IMG/VR virus record: IMGVR_UViG_3300024312_000003
Coordinates: 116,491 to 180,490 of that record
Source: a virus
Direction: 5' to 3' (one strand)
DNA length: 64,000 nt
A model generated the notes under the pieces. The model saw only the letters and a list, made by a program, of their open reading frames with translations, was not told where the DNA came from and did no database searches. A program made the position numbers and the translations under genes. Positions 52,720-62,375 of the stretch are shown piece by piece. Position 1 is the stretch's first letter. Each line of letters begins with the position of its first letter.

Positions 52720-53829
52720 TTATTGCTCTGATTCAGCTTTCTTTTTAGAATCAAATTCCTTAAAAGCTCTAATAGAACGCTTACAATAATCCAAGATATC
52801 CTTAGTTGTGTCTATTGTGGTGTCCATTGCAGAATACTGAATACCCTTGACAGCGATCGGATATATGGCGGTTGCAGTTATTGCCTTGATTGATTTGGCA
52901 TCCTTACCTATGTCTCTAGCTGACTCTGCAATTTTCTTCAATTCGGAATGCAATCTTCCAAACTCAATGATTTCGTGTGCAAAGCTTTCAGCTATCTTAC
53001 TTATTTCCCAAATCTCACTTGCAGATAGGGCGGGCAATCTTTCCCTATCCGGTATGACTTCCATATTTCTAGCAACACCGATTTTATAGCCAGAAATATT
53101 TTTATCACTATTTGGAATTATTGCATAGATATATCTTTCTCCAGGATGTGGTCCTGTTTGATAAATCTTGTAATCTGAATCCGAATACATGTCCTTTAGG
53201 AATACGGGTACTCCATTAGGTGTCATGATTTTTTCAATTGGAGTAAGTAGTTCTTTTTTAATTTCGGAAACAACAGAATCCACCTGAGAATCTTCGGCTG
53301 TCTTTAGTTTATCGAGTAACGTTGCCAAGGCAGCGTAATTCATACCGTGATATGCGGCACCAGACAAATTGACCAATCTTCTATATGCTTCTTGAAGATT
53401 TCCGCCACCTTTACTCATGTATAAAGATGAAGCCAGTCTTTGACTGATTATTGTAACGTCTCTTCTTCTTATTGAGGTTATACCGGCTAGTCTTCCTTGA
53501 ATAACTTGTAATTCAGAGAGAATAGACTCTGCTGCAAAACGATAGTAATTAAAGTTAGCCAGTATCTTATCTATGGTGTTTAGAATAGCTTGAATTATTG
53601 CTTTGGCTATTCTTTTTATTTTATCTGTGAAAGTTTCGTTAGATTCCAAACCTAAACTATCGACAGAATTGTATTTGGAATACATGGATTCAAAAGCAAC
53701 AAATACAATATTCATTGCTTCAGTCGATAAATTATTTTGTTCACAAAGTTCCATTAACTCAGATAAGTTACATGCATCTTCCAAACACATTTGTAACTTA
53801 TCATTAATTTGTTTGTTTGTTAAATTCAT
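52720..53829 (-). CDS. candidate internal head protein, family member 1
   Basis: 369 residues. A segment near residue 60 to 110 (GLESNETFTDKIKRIAKAII then AILNTIDKILANFNYYRFAA) parallels the other three genes up to 58477: a short acidic start, a long amphipathic helix, then a Lys/Arg-rich mature part. Family-wide layout suggests processed internal head proteins, as known for phiKZ-like phages; the cleavage sites are inferred. Confidence 0.55.
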   Translation of the reverse strand: MNLTNKQINDKLQMCLEDACNLSELMELCEQNNLSTEAMNIVFVAFESMYSKYNSVDSLGLESNETFTDKIKRIAKAIIQAILNTIDKILANFNYYRFAAESILSELQVIQGRLAGITSIRRRDVTIISQRLASSLYMSKGGGNLQEAYRRLVNLSGAAYHGMNYAALATLLDKLKTAEDSQVDSVVSEIKKELLTPIEKIMTPNGVPVFLKDMYSDSDYKIYQTGPHPGERYIYAIIPNSDKNISGYKIGVARNMEVIPDRERLPALSASEIWEISKIAESFAHEIIEFGRLHSELKKIAESARDIGKDAKSIKAITATAIYPIAVKGIQYSAMDTTIDTTKDILDYCKRSIRAFKEFDSKKKAESEQ

Positions 53830-53841
53830 AAAGGATTCCTC

Positions 53842-53874
53842 TTTAAACAGAGAGGAAAATCCTCTCTGTTTAAA
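53842..53874 (-). terminator. hairpin terminator
   Basis: TTTAAACAGAGAGG pairs with its inverse just after the stop at 53875. Confidence 0.75.
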
Positions 53875-55185
53875 TTACGCAGTTTTAGTGTCTAGACAAA
53901 CGTTAATATAATCTAGTCCTGCATTGATAACTTTGTAAGATTCTGCTAATGGAATAGATAGCATCACACTAGTTGTTGTAATGATATTTTTAACTAGGTG
54001 ATAAATATCATTATTTATTCTTTTTCTTTCCGCAAGTGATCCCCAAAAATTAACACTATTATTATCATTATCAATAAAGTTAATCAGATACTGTTCAGCA
54101 TTTTCTAATTTTTTAATTAAATCTATCGAGTCTTCTTTAGCTTTATTGTATTTGGTAATAAAGCTATTAGCAACATCTAAGATTTCTAATAATGAATTAA
54201 AAGGTAATTTTGACCATTCTAAATTTGATAGGTCTGTATCTTCTATATTCTTTTTGATTATAAATTTTGCATATCTTAATCCCTCGGTTGTTTCCGGAAC
54301 AAGACAGCTCATATTTATTCCACCAGGTAATGATTCTGGATAGCTATAAGGGGTAACATGCTCTTTGGGTAACTCATTGATTTCATTAGAATGAGTTAAT
54401 TTTTTGCTGCATGTTTTAATAAGGGATTGTTTAAAAGATTCTAACAATTCGCTAGTTGTGGGTTTTCCTTCAAAGTTTTTATCAGTTAATAGTTTATTAA
54501 AACTATTATTTAATTTGATACCAAAATCTACCCGCATGAAATATGCGGCAGACTCAAATGTTAGCATATATGCCTTCCAGGCTTTAGTAATTTGCTGTGG
54601 AATATCGGTGTATGTTTTACGACCATCGATGTACAGTGCATTACTTATGCGTTCGTTTTTAAAGACACCATTAGGATTGTAGTCTTTTTTAGATTTATTT
54701 AAGAGTTCTGTCAAATTCTTCACTCTAGATTCAACAGTATTTAATTTATTAAAAATACTTTTTATTAAATTCTTTATAAAAAGTATTGCATTCTTTATAA
54801 ACGATTTAATCATTTCTGGAATCTTGGATAAAGTATCCGATATAGATTCCATTGCTTGTGCTGCCGTCTTATTCTTAAAATCAGTATTCGTTATAAGTTT
54901 AAATTCTAGCGATTCGTTAATTGATTCTAAAGAAGCCCTAAGCAACTTAGCTTCAAGTTGAGTTATATTATCGGTTCTTGTACCGATGGAATCTCTAATT
55001 GATTCCAATGAATGACCGATGTCCCCAATGACATCAGATGTCATTTCCAAATCAATGATGAGTTCTGTAATTTCTTCTAAACTGATACTTTCAGCTTGAG
55101 CTATATCGGCTTCGAGCTTTTTTATTTCGTTCTCTTTGTTTTGCATTTGTACAACAGTCATTAATGGAAGTGATTTATTTTTCAT
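53875..55185 (-). CDS. candidate internal head protein, family member 2
   Basis: 436 residues. The AMESISDTLSKIPEMIKSFI segment and FIKNLIKSIFNKLNTVESRV match the AMEx plus amphipathic-helix pattern of its neighbours. The N-terminal 100 residues are helical (KNKSLPLMTVVQMQNKENEI). Probably packed within the capsid; inference. Confidence 0.55.
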   Translation of the reverse strand: MKNKSLPLMTVVQMQNKENEIKKLEADIAQAESISLEEITELIIDLEMTSDVIGDIGHSLESIRDSIGTRTDNITQLEAKLLRASLESINESLEFKLITNTDFKNKTAAQAMESISDTLSKIPEMIKSFIKNAILFIKNLIKSIFNKLNTVESRVKNLTELLNKSKKDYNPNGVFKNERISNALYIDGRKTYTDIPQQITKAWKAYMLTFESAAYFMRVDFGIKLNNSFNKLLTDKNFEGKPTTSELLESFKQSLIKTCSKKLTHSNEINELPKEHVTPYSYPESLPGGINMSCLVPETTEGLRYAKFIIKKNIEDTDLSNLEWSKLPFNSLLEILDVANSFITKYNKAKEDSIDLIKKLENAEQYLINFIDNDNNSVNFWGSLAERKRINNDIYHLVKNIITTTSVMLSIPLAESYKVINAGLDYINVCLDTKTA

Positions 55186-55217
55186 GGTTAACTCACAATT
55201 TGTTTAAGCTATCATAA

Positions 55218-55249
55218 AATAGGAAAGGAGGTAACCCTCCTTTCCTATT
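55218..55249 (-). terminator. hairpin terminator
   Basis: AATAGGAAAGGAGG and its exact inverse, after the stop at 55258. Confidence 0.75.
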
Positions 55250-55257
55250 ATGTTCTG

Positions 55258-56520
55258 TTACTTCCAGGCAGCCATCGAATAATCGATGTGCTTGAGTATC
55301 GTTCTGCTATTGTTGAGCGAGAAAGCAAAAGCTCTATGATGGATACCTTGAATGATTTTCGGCAGAGTTGAAGCTATTACTCTGAGCAGTTTTGTTTGTT
55401 CTGCTTGAGTTATCTTTTCTGCTCTTTCATTCAAAGCGTTAGCGATTTTCTTAGAATCTAGATAACGATTCTTTATATCATTGAAAATGCTAATGTCTTT
55501 TTGGAACTTACGAATTTGACCGCAGTTCTGAATCACCATCTTTAACAACTGGTCTTGCTCTCTCAGATCCGAAATAGGAATGTCCTTATTGATTTCAGAC
55601 TCTTCTGAATCAGAATCGACAGGGATAATCTTAAATCCGAAACTAGATATTGAATCAATGCCTTTAGGAACCATTAAAACGGCCGCCATTGAACCCATTA
55701 ACTCTGGAGACATCAAGACATCAACTCCATCCGGAACGCCGTACGAGCTTAAATTGGTATCTCCGTTCGTAACCTTTAAAAAGTTAGCAGAATAAGACTT
55801 CTGGACAACAGCCATTAATTCTTCAGAGAATTTATCCGCTGAAATTTCAGACTCTGACCCATCTAAGAGCTGAGATACCAATTTCTCAATCTTCTTAGCA
55901 GGCTCCATGTATGCTGCGCGAGTTGCAATTTCTGTTAGATCTAATGTTCTATCAAACAGATATATCAGACCAACTGAGGGATCTCCAGACAAAGCACGAG
56001 CCATGTCTTTGTTTCTGTAAGTTGTCTTCTTTGGAGCGCCGGTGAGTTTACGACTCTCTCTAAGCTTATCAACTGCTGCTTTTTCAATTCTAGCGGCTGC
56101 ATTGAACGACATTGCCAAATAATCACTTATGAAATCATAGGCACGATTAAATGCATCTATGATCATTTCCCACAAGCGCTTGACAAACTTCTTTGCTTTT
56201 TCTAGAGTTGTATCTCCGTCTTCTTCCATCGAGATAGATTGACTTGAGATACCCAATTTGATACAAGCTTGTTCAACAGCAACAGCCAACACTCTTTGAG
56301 TGGTTTCAGGAACTTTATCTTCAGGATTGGTAGGAGTTGCCGCAACCAAAATATCTTCAAGTGAACTAGCTGTCTCAATTGCTTGATCTATTTGACCAAC
56401 ACAATCTTGTTGGTAGCCTTGTTCAAAATTAAGATCGGAAACTATATCGATAGCTTCTTCGGTATTTTGTTGAGTTTGCTCTACTATGGCGTTTTCTAAA
56501 GCTGCTTTTAATTTACGCAT
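55258..56520 (-). CDS. candidate internal head protein, family member 3
   Basis: 420 residues. ISMEEDGDTTLEKAKKFVKR followed by LWEMIIDAFNRAYDFISDYL matches the family pattern (SME motif then an amphipathic helix). A helical N-terminus of about 100 residues precedes it and could be removed by a prohead protease. Confidence 0.55.
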   Translation of the reverse strand: MRKLKAALENAIVEQTQQNTEEAIDIVSDLNFEQGYQQDCVGQIDQAIETASSLEDILVAATPTNPEDKVPETTQRVLAVAVEQACIKLGISSQSISMEEDGDTTLEKAKKFVKRLWEMIIDAFNRAYDFISDYLAMSFNAAARIEKAAVDKLRESRKLTGAPKKTTYRNKDMARALSGDPSVGLIYLFDRTLDLTEIATRAAYMEPAKKIEKLVSQLLDGSESEISADKFSEELMAVVQKSYSANFLKVTNGDTNLSSYGVPDGVDVLMSPELMGSMAAVLMVPKGIDSISSFGFKIIPVDSDSEESEINKDIPISDLREQDQLLKMVIQNCGQIRKFQKDISIFNDIKNRYLDSKKIANALNERAEKITQAEQTKLLRVIASTLPKIIQGIHHRAFAFSLNNSRTILKHIDYSMAAWK

Positions 56521-56542
56521 TTTACTTCTCCTAGTAAAAAGA

Positions 56543-56572
56543 ATAAAAGAGGAGCCGAAGCTCCTCTTTTAT
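56543..56572 (-). terminator. hairpin terminator
   Basis: ATAAAAGAGGAGC pairs with its inverse around CGAA, just after the stop at 56579. Confidence 0.8.
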
Positions 56573-56578
56573 AATTGC

Positions 56579-58477
56579 TTAAGCAGCAGCTAATTGCTTA
56601 GGAGCTTCCTTACTCTTAGTGCCTGAGGCCAGAGCAAGTTGAGCGTAATCCAGAGCAGCGTTATGTACTCTGGTGGCTTCAGAAATCGAGATGAATGAGA
56701 AACCTTTAGCGACGTTAGTTATGAATCGATTAGTGGACTTGATTACGCTAAATAACTTACCAAGAGTAGCATCACCATCCTCGTAAGATTTGTCAATTCC
56801 TTTATCAGAAGCGACCAGAGAAATTTCCAAAATTGCTTTCTCAATTTTCTTATAGTTTTCTTCAAAACCTCTACGAATCTCGACAAATCTGATAGCTTCT
56901 TGAGCTATCTTTTCGATTTGTGAAGAATTCAGATTAGGAAGTTTACCAGATCCTTCGTGATTATAACTACCGACACCAATATTAAAATTAAAAGGGTTAG
57001 ATCCTTCAACAGGAATGTGTGCCCAAATCATTCTGTTACCAGGTAAAATTGGAGAGCTTACTAAGGTAGTTCCTTCCGGACCTTCCTCTATACCGAATTC
57101 AGCAGCCTTACCTGTATTGCCGGCTTTTAAGATTGAAAGGTTCAGCAGCTCAGCAACTTTGTTGAATTCTCTAAATTCACTCCTGTCATTGACGAGTTGA
57201 TTGATGTTCTTACGCAGATCAGATAACTTATCTGCCAGATCAACCAATTTTTGCGATTTAGCAGGAGATGTAGCCTCAGCAACGAAATCGTTAATCAGCT
57301 TCATTCCACCAGCTAGATCGGCAGGAACAGAAGTACCGACAACCAGCTTCTTGAACAGACCAGGAGAAGTCAGTTCCGAAGAAGAATTACCCTTGAAAGT
57401 CTTAACAGCTTCCAGAATCTTCTTAGCACGAGCTTCAATGCGTCCGGTGGCAGTAAAGATACTCTTGAAGAAGTTAGACAGGAATTCCAAGAACTTCTTA
57501 GCACCTTCAACAATGGCAGCGCCAAAGCTCTTGAGCTTACCAGCAATATCTTCCATGGCAATGGTGGTTGCACCAACGCGCGAATGCTTACCTTGGAAGG
57601 ATTCCATCGAAGGAATACCACAATAGCCAGCAAGACCAACGCGCTCGTAAGCAGCCTCAACAGCAACAGTCAGAATACGAGCAGCGTCATCGCTCAGACC
57701 ACCATTTTGAGCAGCGTCAGAAGCGATTTGACCGTATTGAGCGATTTCAGCACCAGTATCCAGCAGAGTAGACATTTCACCGCAAACTTCTTCAGCTTCG
57801 GTAGCAGCTTGAGTAGCTTGTTCCAGATCGCTTTCGATCTCTTCACCTTGATCGGCCAGCTCATTCTGTTCGTCTTCCGACAGAGCAGGCTCAACAACAG
57901 TGACGACCACGCGGGTTTCTTCAGGAACACCAGCTTCAGCCAGGGCAGCGGCGGCAGCTTGAGCGGCAACTTCAGCAGCAGGAGCTTGGGGTGTGGGTTC
58001 CGAAGCAGGGACTTCGGCGGCAGGAGCTTCGGCGGCAGGAGCTTCGGCGGCAGGAGTTTCTTCCGAAGGAACTTCAGCTCCAACTTCAGGAGATGCGTCA
58101 GAAACTACTGTTTCATCAGCAGCGGGAGCAGATGTAGTTTCCATCTCAGAAACTTCTCTTTGTAGTTGTTCGATGAGGGCCTTCTTCTGTTCGACAGTTT
58201 GGACTTCACCGGCTTCGGTTGCAGGAGCAACAGGTTCACCTTCAGGAGTAGCCACCGGGGTTTCAGCAGTAACAGGTACTTCGGCCGAAGCGGTGGTAAC
58301 CACGACTTCAGCAGCGGTCTGAACTTCAGGAGGAGTTTCAGAGGTAGCAGGAGGCGTGGTCGAAGCAGGAGTTTCAACAACTGCATCTGCAGGCAGTTGT
58401 TCAGAAGGATCACGCACTTCTTCGTTTTCCATCGAGGCTGCCAGGTTAGAGATAAGAGTTCTAGAAATACGACGCAT
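56579..58477 (-). CDS. candidate internal head protein, family member 4, with Ala/Pro/Glu-rich region
   Basis: 632 residues. The start MRRISRTLISNLAASMENEE holds an SME site. Residues about 20 to 210 are Ala-, Pro-, Glu- and Thr-rich low complexity (EAPAAEAPAAEAPAAEVPA), followed by a helical part, then the family helix at IAMEDIAGKLKSFGAAIVEG and FLEFLSNFFKSIFTATGRIE. A GC-rich, repeat-laden coding segment. The leader carries the 19-nt element shared with nrdA, which hints at common expression. Confidence 0.6.
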   Translation of the reverse strand: MRRISRTLISNLAASMENEEVRDPSEQLPADAVVETPASTTPPATSETPPEVQTAAEVVVTTASAEVPVTAETPVATPEGEPVAPATEAGEVQTVEQKKALIEQLQREVSEMETTSAPAADETVVSDASPEVGAEVPSEETPAAEAPAAEAPAAEVPASEPTPQAPAAEVAAQAAAAALAEAGVPEETRVVVTVVEPALSEDEQNELADQGEEIESDLEQATQAATEAEEVCGEMSTLLDTGAEIAQYGQIASDAAQNGGLSDDAARILTVAVEAAYERVGLAGYCGIPSMESFQGKHSRVGATTIAMEDIAGKLKSFGAAIVEGAKKFLEFLSNFFKSIFTATGRIEARAKKILEAVKTFKGNSSSELTSPGLFKKLVVGTSVPADLAGGMKLINDFVAEATSPAKSQKLVDLADKLSDLRKNINQLVNDRSEFREFNKVAELLNLSILKAGNTGKAAEFGIEEGPEGTTLVSSPILPGNRMIWAHIPVEGSNPFNFNIGVGSYNHEGSGKLPNLNSSQIEKIAQEAIRFVEIRRGFEENYKKIEKAILEISLVASDKGIDKSYEDGDATLGKLFSVIKSTNRFITNVAKGFSFISISEATRVHNAALDYAQLALASGTKSKEAPKQLAAA

Positions 58478-58494
58478 TTTTAATGCTCCATTGC

Positions 58495-58513
58495 AATGGT
58501 TTTTGATTGTTAA
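58495..58513 (-). promoter_or_regulatory. 19-nt leader element shared with nrdA
   Basis: TTAACAATCAAAAACCATT on the minus strand, 18 bases upstream of the 58477 ATG and identical to the block at 34648-34666. It is followed by GGAGCATTAAAA as ribosome-binding site. Confidence 0.5.
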
Positions 58514-58576
58514 ATATCGCGCGACACGATACAGTAGGACTAGAGTCGCGTCCAGTCCAACCTATAGGATGTGTTA

Positions 58577-59188
58577 TCAGTTCTCACTTATGCCAAACAG
58601 GATGTGTACTGTCATGGCAAAATCATTGAATCCGCCTTCTTGGGATAACCATTTCTGAGTTATCTCAACAATGCTTGGTCTATAGTCTGGGTTTTTATTT
58701 CCAGAATATTGGAACAACTTAGAAGCGTTAGGTCCATGTGTTATTTTAGAAGAATTATCTTCCTCTGGACCAACTAAAACATTCCAAGTCGAAAGAGGAA
58801 TATCTCTCTTACCGGTGAGTATGAACTTGAATGTATCTTCTAAGAATCTTTGATGAATGTCACCAAAAGAAGGGGATTGAAATTGTGCAAGGTACCATGT
58901 ATGAAAATTGATAGATCCAAAAGCAAACAATGCTGCTTTTAGAAATCTTTCTCTTCTTTCGAAAGAACCAGATCCATGCATTTGGATTTCTTTAAAGATA
59001 CCATCAACCATCAGGTTGGCTGTTATCTTTTCAGATCTGCCTTGACTGAATAAAGATAAATCTACAGTTAATCGAGTATTAGGTCTAGCGTTATCGGTTT
59101 TCACAATTGTGGTGCTTTGTAGACCACCTAGAAAACCTCTTGGATGAACCTTAAAGCCTCGATCAAGACTGGTCGAGAGCTTACCCAT
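58577..59188 (-). CDS. virion structural protein, 203 aa
   Basis: A soluble protein (LTVDLSLFSQGRSEKITANL, GSINFHTWYLAQFQSPSFGD) overlapping the start of the next gene by eight bases. It belongs to the structural transcript up to 61230. Fold and role unassigned. Confidence 0.6.
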   Translation of the reverse strand: MGKLSTSLDRGFKVHPRGFLGGLQSTTIVKTDNARPNTRLTVDLSLFSQGRSEKITANLMVDGIFKEIQMHGSGSFERRERFLKAALFAFGSINFHTWYLAQFQSPSFGDIHQRFLEDTFKFILTGKRDIPLSTWNVLVGPEEDNSSKITHGPNASKLFQYSGNKNPDYRPSIVEITQKWLSQEGGFNDFAMTVHILFGISEN

Positions 59189-60098
59189 AGTTCTTCTCCA
59201 TTTCGTTTATATCGTACTGCTTCTTTTGAACAAGCTTTTCATAGTACTGAATTTCCTGTTCGAGCTTAGGATTTTCCTTACCAGCTTTTTCTTGCTGAAG
59301 CTTTAGAATACGAAGGCGAAGAACTTGGACTTCATCCTTTGCTGCCTGATATCGCGCAACCTGCCATTCAGCGATTGACATGCGAATGAAATAGATAGGA
59401 TTCATCCAATGGCCAGAAAAACCCAGCTTAAAAGGATCAATCTTATTAATGCCAACGGTGGCGGTTAAAGTCTTATTTGAAGATTCTGTTACTTGCGCTT
59501 CAGGTATATCGTTTATCTTTTTAGTCAGCTCATCCTTTTTCATGATGGCTGTCTTGAACGCATAACAGAAGTTTTGAAAGTCCTTCTCTAAAGATTCACG
59601 GTCAGGCTTAGATATAGCCAACAGCGCTTCTTCAGGATCTGCTTGATATTGACTCGATTCAGTTACAAACACAAAGTGTAGGAACTTACGAGCCATACGG
59701 TTAACATAGTGAATGTTGTCCGTAAATTGAATGATGTTAGCTTGTTTGTAATTGATTCCGGATGCGGCGACAGAAGTGCCGATGTAATCAGTTACTAGCT
59801 TCTCACAGAAATCAAGATTATCAATGATCGTCTTGATATTCTTACTGATGTAGACGATGGCGTTGTCTGAACCCGTACCGACGGTACTGCGGAACATTTC
59901 CATCTTCTTAGTTACTTCTTTATGCTTGAAGTTGGTTCTTCCAAGCAGTTTAGCGGCTTCGTCATAAATGTCTTGAAGCTCACTGATTTCACCACGAGTA
60001 ATCCGGATATCTTCCAGAATACGATCTCTGCCAAAAGAAGGCAGCATCTTTGATACAAATTTGATGATGTCCATTTTATTAACAGGCCCAGCGCTCAC
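59181..60098 (-). CDS. virion structural coiled-coil protein, 305 aa
   Basis: Start at GTG 60098, preceded by AAAGGACTGG; an ATG at 60074 is an alternative. The C-terminal third is a long coiled coil (DEVQVLRLRILKLQQEKAGK then LEQEIQYYEKLVQKKQYDIN). Middle part soluble. Possibly a tail or head-scaffold component. Confidence 0.6.
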   Translation of the reverse strand: MSAGPVNKMDIIKFVSKMLPSFGRDRILEDIRITRGEISELQDIYDEAAKLLGRTNFKHKEVTKKMEMFRSTVGTGSDNAIVYISKNIKTIIDNLDFCEKLVTDYIGTSVAASGINYKQANIIQFTDNIHYVNRMARKFLHFVFVTESSQYQADPEEALLAISKPDRESLEKDFQNFCYAFKTAIMKKDELTKKINDIPEAQVTESSNKTLTATVGINKIDPFKLGFSGHWMNPIYFIRMSIAEWQVARYQAAKDEVQVLRLRILKLQQEKAGKENPKLEQEIQYYEKLVQKKQYDINEMEKNYG

Positions 60099-60120
60099 GC
60101 CAGGCCAGTCCTTTTAGTTG

Positions 60121-61230
60121 TTAGAGAGCCAGGGACTTGCCTTCACGGAAGGCATTGAGAATCGCCATGATGTCGGTGCCGCCATCTTTACCAGAAGATT
60201 TAAGTTCACGAGCACCAACTGTTGTTGCTTCAGGAATACCACGGAAGTAGAACGTTACTCTATCCCATTCTTGGTCAACAACAGCCAATATCATCAGATA
60301 CGTTTCTTCAAACAGTTTCTGACGTATTTGATACTTATTGAGCGAACCCATTAAAGCATCTTCCATCTTTCTGGCTGTAGCTGTAGAAACAACGCACAGA
60401 TTAGACGCACTACCAACAGAAGGTTGACCGCTCAAAATAGAAGCAACGGCATTCTTTGTTCTGCGAGCAAGTATGTGCTGATAAACACCAGACTTGTCTT
60501 GTACCAAGTTCTTCTTATGTGCGTCAATCAAATCCTGACAGAGGATAAGGTCTCGAACAAATTCAAGACGACCGGATCTCCATCCGTGCCATCTCTCCAT
60601 GAAAGAAGTATCTTTTCTACTGGCGGAGGTAAGAATATGAGCCAGGTTCTCTGAAGGAATCGTGTTAGCCATCAATCTGATTGAGATTGGAATGCTGGCT
60701 TTTCTCTCACCCTCTTGGAACTCAACATTTACAATTTTACCAACAGCCAGATTGGCTGCTTCCGTAATTGTTTTAGCCGGATCCTTAATGGACGAATAAG
60801 TTGATTTCTTATCGGGATCAATTATATACTTGGCGTCTTCAATTGCTTCCATTGCAAAGCTAGGAAGTTTGAAACTATATGAGGCGCTTTCAGCACCAAT
60901 TCCAAATCTTGTCAGGTCACCGACTGGTAGTTCATCCACACCGATGCGGTTTGGATTGAGTTTATCCAAATGACCGACAACATTGATTGATCCTATGTTG
61001 ATAGATAAGCTAAAAGCTTGCAAATAGTAAGCTGTGAACATCGATAGCAGTGTCTGCATCGTGTCCGGCAAAATAGGAGAATATAAAACCTCCGAGTCAA
61101 TCAGAGTAATTGGCTCAACTCTAGCAGGCTTAGTGTATGAAATATACGAATCAGCTGCGCGTTCTGACTGGAGTCTATTAATAACTTTGGACAAACTAGT
61201 TAGTCCAGCTTCAACGGTCGTGTCTAGCAT
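60121..61230 (-). CDS. virion structural protein, 369 aa
   Basis: Starts MLDTTVEAGLTSLSKVINRL. A mixed fold with GKIVNVEFQEGERKASIPIS and a helical middle. First minus-strand gene of the structural run; it faces the plus-strand gene at 61260 with 29 bases between the starts. Confidence 0.62.
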   Translation of the reverse strand: MLDTTVEAGLTSLSKVINRLQSERAADSYISYTKPARVEPITLIDSEVLYSPILPDTMQTLLSMFTAYYLQAFSLSINIGSINVVGHLDKLNPNRIGVDELPVGDLTRFGIGAESASYSFKLPSFAMEAIEDAKYIIDPDKKSTYSSIKDPAKTITEAANLAVGKIVNVEFQEGERKASIPISIRLMANTIPSENLAHILTSASRKDTSFMERWHGWRSGRLEFVRDLILCQDLIDAHKKNLVQDKSGVYQHILARRTKNAVASILSGQPSVGSASNLCVVSTATARKMEDALMGSLNKYQIRQKLFEETYLMILAVVDQEWDRVTFYFRGIPEATTVGARELKSSGKDGGTDIMAILNAFREGKSLAL

Positions 61231-61259
61231 TTTCTATTCCTTTTCCAGGATTCTTAATT

Positions 61260-62372
61260 ATGTCATTATTACAATATTCAGATCTACTGTCAGGTGATCC
61301 GTCCAACGAAAAAATAAAAGATGTGGTTGATCGAGTTTTCTCGAATACATCTACAGGTTCAATTTCATCCGCAATTACAGATACCATCATTGGTCTAAAC
61401 CACAGACAGCAGCCTAACTCTGTTCAAATTAATAGAGATTATTACGGTCTTACTTTTTTCACAAGACCCAGAATGAACATGAGTAGTGATAACTTGAGAC
61501 AAGTAAGAGAGTTTTCTCCATTACTTACCACTGTGGATAAATCACTACCCAGAGCAATTAGAGCCATTCTTGACACTGAATGTCGCAACACCGAATTACA
61601 TAAATTTGATCACGGTTGTTCGCTTGTGGACGATAACCAATCATTCATACCGATATTGACAAATCAATTGATTAGTATGTCTGGTTGGCCCGATATCGAT
61701 GTTCCGACATACACGTCAAAACCAGGAGCATACAAAGAGGAATACGGTCACGTAGACGGTATTACCCGGATATACTCTTCATACGATATCACTGCTAATT
61801 TCAGAAATCTAAGCGGAGATCCAATAATACCATTGTTTTTGACATGGGTGCATTATGCATCTTTAGCATTTACTGGAATATTGGTTCCATACTACGATTC
61901 CTTAATTGAAAATGAAATAGATTCAGTTACCAGAATTTATAGACTGGTATTGGACCCCAGTAAGAAGTATGTTCAAAAGATAGCGGCTTGCGGCTATGGT
62001 TTCCCTGTGAACTGTCCTATAGGAAACGTATTCAATTTCGAAAGTGGTGAGCCTTTAAACAGAGCCAATGATCAAATTACAATTAGATTCAGATGTTTTG
62101 GAGCCATCTATAATGATCCGATTCTAATTGACGAATTCAATAAAACAGTACAAATAACTAATTCAGACATGTCTGATGGTTTTCGAGAGAAGACTCATGT
62201 TAAACTAAATGCTGATACTGCTGTTCTGTTTAATCATCAAGGCTACCCTCGAATTCACCCTGATACCTGGGAATTAGAATGGTGGGTTAGAAAAGAAAAA
62301 TATCAACAACTATTAGGAAGTTCTACTTCCGCAGAATCTGATGATTCAGATTACTTTGTTATCAAGGATTAA
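61260..62372 (+). CDS. virion structural protein, 370 aa (plus strand)
   Basis: Begins MSLLQYSDLLSGDPSNEKIK after a CCAGGATTCTTAATT leader. Contains YYGLTFFTRPRMNMSSDNLR and GYPRIHPDTWELEWWVRKEK. Position beside the baseplate-like gene suggests a tail or baseplate role. No motif is decisive. Confidence 0.62.
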   Translation: MSLLQYSDLLSGDPSNEKIKDVVDRVFSNTSTGSISSAITDTIIGLNHRQQPNSVQINRDYYGLTFFTRPRMNMSSDNLRQVREFSPLLTTVDKSLPRAIRAILDTECRNTELHKFDHGCSLVDDNQSFIPILTNQLISMSGWPDIDVPTYTSKPGAYKEEYGHVDGITRIYSSYDITANFRNLSGDPIIPLFLTWVHYASLAFTGILVPYYDSLIENEIDSVTRIYRLVLDPSKKYVQKIAACGYGFPVNCPIGNVFNFESGEPLNRANDQITIRFRCFGAIYNDPILIDEFNKTVQITNSDMSDGFREKTHVKLNADTAVLFNHQGYPRIHPDTWELEWWVRKEKYQQLLGSSTSAESDDSDYFVIKD

Positions 62373-62375
62373 AAA

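Noticed and set aside
56579-58477. Collagen or adhesin call for the Ala/Pro/Glu-rich stretch
   Set aside because: The repeat lacks Gly-X-Y order and sits inside a helix-rich protein that matches its three neighbours.
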